Of a stretch of DNA of 7,803 bases, positions 5,634 to 7,803 are shown in pieces. The DNA is from Deltaproteobacteria bacterium (GTDB lineage: Bacteria > Desulfobacterota > Desulfobaccia > Desulfobaccales > Desulfobaccaceae). The translations under genes and the position numbers were made by a program. Below the pieces are notes generated by a model. That model saw only the letters and a list, made by a program, of their open reading frames with translations, searched no databases and was not told where the DNA came from. Where the stretch lies: positions 1 through 7,803 of the forward strand of contig VGSX01000167.1 of NCBI GenBank assembly GCA_016874895.1. The letters run 5' to 3'. Within the stretch, counting starts at the first letter, position 1; every line of letters starts with the position of its first letter.

Positions 5634-6464
5634 TCATCGTGAATCAACAAACTGCAACTGCGGCAGTTCCGGAAACTCTCCGAACTTGTAGAGATAACCG
5701 AAAAAAGCCTCTAAACCCTCCTGTTGCCCGGCGTCCAACTCATAATTCAGGCGGTGAAAATAGGCCAGCAACTCCTCCTGGGGCAGGGGCACCGCCGCGG
5801 CGGCCTGGCGGCAGATTTCCGTCAGGGAGTTAAGCCCCAGGGCTTTGGCGGCCAACAGGGTCTGGTGGGCGAAATATACCGCCTCCGGGTGTTGTTCGAA
5901 GTAATCCTCGCGGGCCGCCCAGACGCCGAAGACAAAGGGCAGGCCGGTGAGTTCGTGCCAGGCCCGGCCCAGGTCCAGGAAATAGGGGTAACAGCCCCTG
6001 GCCTTCAGGCGCAGGGCCTCGTCGCCGATGGCCAGCAGGCCGTAACAGCCGTCGGTGAAGCGGTCGGTGACCGGACCCACCCGGTAGAGGGGCCTGGCCC
6101 CGTACAATTCCGCCAAAATGATTTTCACCAGGGCCGCCGAGGTGGCGGAGCCGGCGCTCAGGAGCACCTCCTTCCCCGAAAGCCGGTGAAAGGGCAGACG
6201 GCTGAAAAACAGGACGCTCCCCACGTCGCCCCGGGTGGAGATGGACAGACGGGGCAACAGCAGGTAATCCTCCCAGTGGCGGCCGTATTCGTAGGAGGAA
6301 ATGGCGCTGACATCCAACCTGCCTTGATACAGTTGCCGATTCAGTTCCGCCGGAGTGCCGGCCACCACCTGAAAACCATTGGCCACCAGGCCTTTGTCCA
6401 GGGCGTAATAGATGGGCAAGACATTGATATAGCGGATGCGCCCCAGGCGTGTTTTAGTTCCCAT
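5634..6464 (-). CDS. mqnA: Chorismate dehydratase MqnA (futalosine menaquinone pathway)
   Basis: MqnA removes water from chorismate to give 3-enolpyruvylbenzoate, the committed first step of the futalosine pathway, in the cytoplasm. It has a periplasmic-binding-protein-like fold without a signal peptide. The 276-residue product shows the family start LGRIRYINVLPIYYAL (7-22), the pocket segment DVSAISSYEYGR (51-62), SAGSATSAALVKI (103-115), LLAIGDEAL (143-151) and DLGRAWHELTGLPFVFGVW (164-182), all typical of MqnA. The frame stays open upstream to 6611, but the extra 49 residues are low in similarity to the family and overlap the amidohydrolase coding region. The ATG at 6464 has AAGGAG 7 nt upstream and overlaps the end of the amidohydrolase gene by 11 bp, which points to translational coupling. 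Confidence 0.95.
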   Translation of the reverse strand: MGTKTRLGRIRYINVLPIYYALDKGLVANGFQVVAGTPAELNRQLYQGRLDVSAISSYEYGRHWEDYLLLPRLSISTRGDVGSVLFFSRLPFHRLSGKEVLLSAGSATSAALVKIILAELYGARPLYRVGPVTDRFTDGCYGLLAIGDEALRLKARGCYPYFLDLGRAWHELTGLPFVFGVWAAREDYFEQHPEAVYFAHQTLLAAKALGLNSLTEICRQAAAAVPLPQEELLAYFHRLNYELDAGQQEGLEAFFGYLYKFGEFPELPQLQFVDSR

Positions 6465-7719
6465 CAGCGAACTCCTTGCCGGTTTGGGTAAGCCAGGATA
6501 TCCGGCCCTGGACCCCGGCTTCCAGTAAAGCTGGCCACAAGGGCGCCCCTGAAGACAGGGGTAAAAAAAGCAGGGCGGCCTTTTTCCCCGGGGTGAGGCT
6601 GCCGAAATCATGGGAACGGTTTAAGGCCGCAGCTCCGTTCCCTATGGTCATGAGAAAGATATCAGGCAGGGGAATCTCGGGAAAATGGCCTTGCAACACC
6701 TTGATCTCCTGAAAAAGATTCAGGTCCGGAACGCTGGCCAGAGAGTCGGTTCCCAGGGTCAGCTTAATGCCGGCCCGCTGCAATGCCGGCAGATCCGGCA
6801 GACCGACCCCGGTATAGAGATTGGAACGGGGGCATAGAGCCAGCCAGACCCCCCGGCGGGCCAAAATCTCCTGTTCCTGGGGGTCCAGCCAGACGCCGTG
6901 CACGGCCAGGACGGATTCATTCCAAAAACCCAAACGGTCCAAATAGACTGCGGCGGAACAACCCGGGGGGATATAGCCTTCATACCACCGTCCCCGTCGA
7001 ATCAACAGTTCCCGGAAGCTCCCATCCCCCTGAGATAAGAAGTCCCTCTCTTCTCGGGACTCAGCCAGATGCACGCTGCCCGGACGGGCCCAGCGACGAT
7101 TCCAGGCCGAAATGCGCTGGAACAGAGGGGCGGAAACGGCATAGGGAGAATGCGCGGCGGCGCTTAGGGGCACATCTGCCCCGGCCATCCGGTTTAAAAA
7201 GGGAAAGTCATCTTCCAGAGGTCCCTGGCTGAGCAGGTTAAACCCCAGGCATTCATAGAAATAATGGAATTCCAGGGGGCTGTTTTGTAAAAGGGGCAGA
7301 CTCCGGCCGGTGTTGCTCACTTCCCCGGCCAGGACCACGCCGAACCGGCGCATTTCGGCGATGCCCTGCCGGACGCCCTGGTCGATTTCTTCCGGGGTAA
7401 GGCGATGGAACCGGCTGATGGCCGCCTGCAGCCAATCCGGGAGGTTTGTCTGGGGCGGAATGGCCTGGCGCAGCCCCGAAAACTCAAGATGAGTATGGGT
7501 ATTAATGAGGGCCGGCATGATGGCCCCCTGGCCATGGTCGTAATATCTCACCTCACCCTGCCCGAGCTCGCCGTCAGAGGCGCGGCGGCGGATTTCACCT
7601 GCGGGGCCCACCGCCAGGATGCGATCTCCGGCCACGGCCACCGCGCCCTGAGAGATGATCCAACCGTTCATCGGGATCACCCAGCGAGCTTGATGAATGA
7701 CAATGATGGGCCTCATCAT
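6454..7719 (-). CDS. mqnX: Amidohydrolase-superfamily aminodeoxyfutalosine deaminase
   Basis: The predicted reaction is hydrolysis of the 6-amino group of aminodeoxyfutalosine to give futalosine, next in line after MqnE. The 421-residue protein is an ATZ/TRZ-type (COG0402) metal-dependent amidohydrolase: a beta-sandwich segment at the two ends (DRILAVG at 32-38 and SLTPGKKAALLFL at 374-386) around a TIM barrel. The metal and catalytic residues are present: His75 and His77 in NTHTHLEF, His190 in AAHSPYAVS, His217 and Glu220 in VHLAESREE, His274 in LAVHGVWL, and Asp325 in LGTDSLAS. The family is certain; the substrate is inferred from the overlapping mqnA and nearby mqnL and mqnP. Related enzymes act on S-adenosylhomocysteine, methylthioadenosine, guanine or cytosine derivatives. 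The start ATG overlaps the stop of the preceding gene by one base (TGATG), and a second ATG follows immediately at 7716. Confidence 0.85.
   Translation of the reverse strand: MMRPIIVIHQARWVIPMNGWIISQGAVAVAGDRILAVGPAGEIRRRASDGELGQGEVRYYDHGQGAIMPALINTHTHLEFSGLRQAIPPQTNLPDWLQAAISRFHRLTPEEIDQGVRQGIAEMRRFGVVLAGEVSNTGRSLPLLQNSPLEFHYFYECLGFNLLSQGPLEDDFPFLNRMAGADVPLSAAAHSPYAVSAPLFQRISAWNRRWARPGSVHLAESREERDFLSQGDGSFRELLIRRGRWYEGYIPPGCSAAVYLDRLGFWNESVLAVHGVWLDPQEQEILARRGVWLALCPRSNLYTGVGLPDLPALQRAGIKLTLGTDSLASVPDLNLFQEIKVLQGHFPEIPLPDIFLMTIGNGAAALNRSHDFGSLTPGKKAALLFLPLSSGAPLWPALLEAGVQGRISWLTQTGKEFADGN
6472..6477 (-). promoter_or_regulatory. Ribosome-binding site that fixes the mqnA start
   Basis: AAGGAG on the minus strand lies 7 nt before the ATG at 6464, inside the last codons of the amidohydrolase gene. 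It rules in favour of this start over the longer frame that opens at 6611. Confidence 0.85.
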
Positions 7720-7803
7720 CAGGAGAACCAGCCTCGCCAGTCCGGGCCGATGTCCCCCCGCTGCCGGTAGCGTTCCATGAGCCGGGGACAGGGGCAGGCC
7801 CGG
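7719..7803 (-). CDS. C-terminal end of an unidentified gene, cut by the window edge
   Basis: The last 27 codons of a leftward gene enter from the right edge and end in a TGA at 7721-7719. The visible tail is RACPCPRLMERYRQRG, then DIGPDWRGWFS. It carries a CPCP motif, two Cys two residues apart near a basic segment. I do not recognise the family from so short a piece. The gene would be the one immediately before mqnX in the operon; its stop shares one base with the mqnX start, so the two are likely translationally coupled. A menaquinone-pathway role is only a guess from position. Confidence 0.6.
   Translation of the reverse strand, partial: RACPCPRLMERYRQRGDIGPDWRGWFS

Noticed and set aside
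5724..6491. 255-codon open frame on the + strand opposite mqnA
   Set aside because: Overlaps mqnA fully, with Gly/Gln-rich shadow composition and no family features.
6465..6611. 49-residue N-terminal extension of mqnA
   Set aside because: The extension lies within the amidohydrolase coding sequence, is not part of the MqnA family, and the ATG at 6464 has a far better ribosome-binding site.

Overview
The window is GC-rich, about 7.8 kb, bacterial and chromosomal in character, with an AT-rich stretch at the left end. It holds one rightward gene, carA, and a leftward block of six complete genes plus the tail of a seventh. Four of the leftward genes belong to the futalosine (aminodeoxyfutalosine) route to menaquinone: an aminodeoxyfutalosine deaminase-type amidohydrolase (mqnX), chorismate dehydratase (mqnA), a UbiD-family decarboxylase (mqnL type) and a UbiA-family prenyltransferase (mqnP type). 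An outer-membrane beta-barrel protein with a signal peptide shows that the host is Gram-negative. The gene content and the types of short palindromic repeat fit an anaerobic Desulfobacterota-like (former deltaproteobacterial) lineage. That placement is an inference; no marker in the window fixes the taxon.

Layout from left to right. Positions 1-306 are AT-rich, with a possible promoter and a short repeat just before carA. carA (307-1590, +) encodes the glutaminase subunit of carbamoyl-phosphate synthase. It is unusual because a 92-bp palindromic repeat lies in frame inside it, in the linker between its two domains. carB does not follow. Instead there is a short spacer with a tiny ORF behind a strong ribosome-binding site, then a terminator hairpin that best serves the convergent beta-barrel gene (1758-2555, -). 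Next come mqnP (about 2797-3654, -), a small DUF2283 gene (3735-3944, -), the UbiD-type decarboxylase (4025-5482, -), an intergenic palindrome (5524-5583), mqnA (5634-6464, -), the amidohydrolase (6454-7719, -), and the last 27 codons of an unidentified gene that overlaps the amidohydrolase start by one base.

The leftward genes read as an operon-like array transcribed from beyond the right edge. The unknown gene, mqnX and mqnA overlap and are probably translationally coupled. After a 151-bp gap with the palindrome come mqnL, the DUF2283 gene and mqnP. Together they supply the entry step from chorismate (MqnA), the deamination of aminodeoxyfutalosine (MqnX), and the late prenylation and decarboxylation of the naphthoate (MqnP, MqnL). 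MqnE, MqnB, MqnC, MqnD, the UbiX-type flavin prenyltransferase and the final methyltransferase are not here.

Three different short palindromic repeat families occur in under 6 kb: upstream of carA, inside carA, and between mqnA and mqnL. The in-frame repeat in carA is the most notable feature. I found no tRNA, rRNA, CRISPR array, insertion sequence or clear new multi-gene system.
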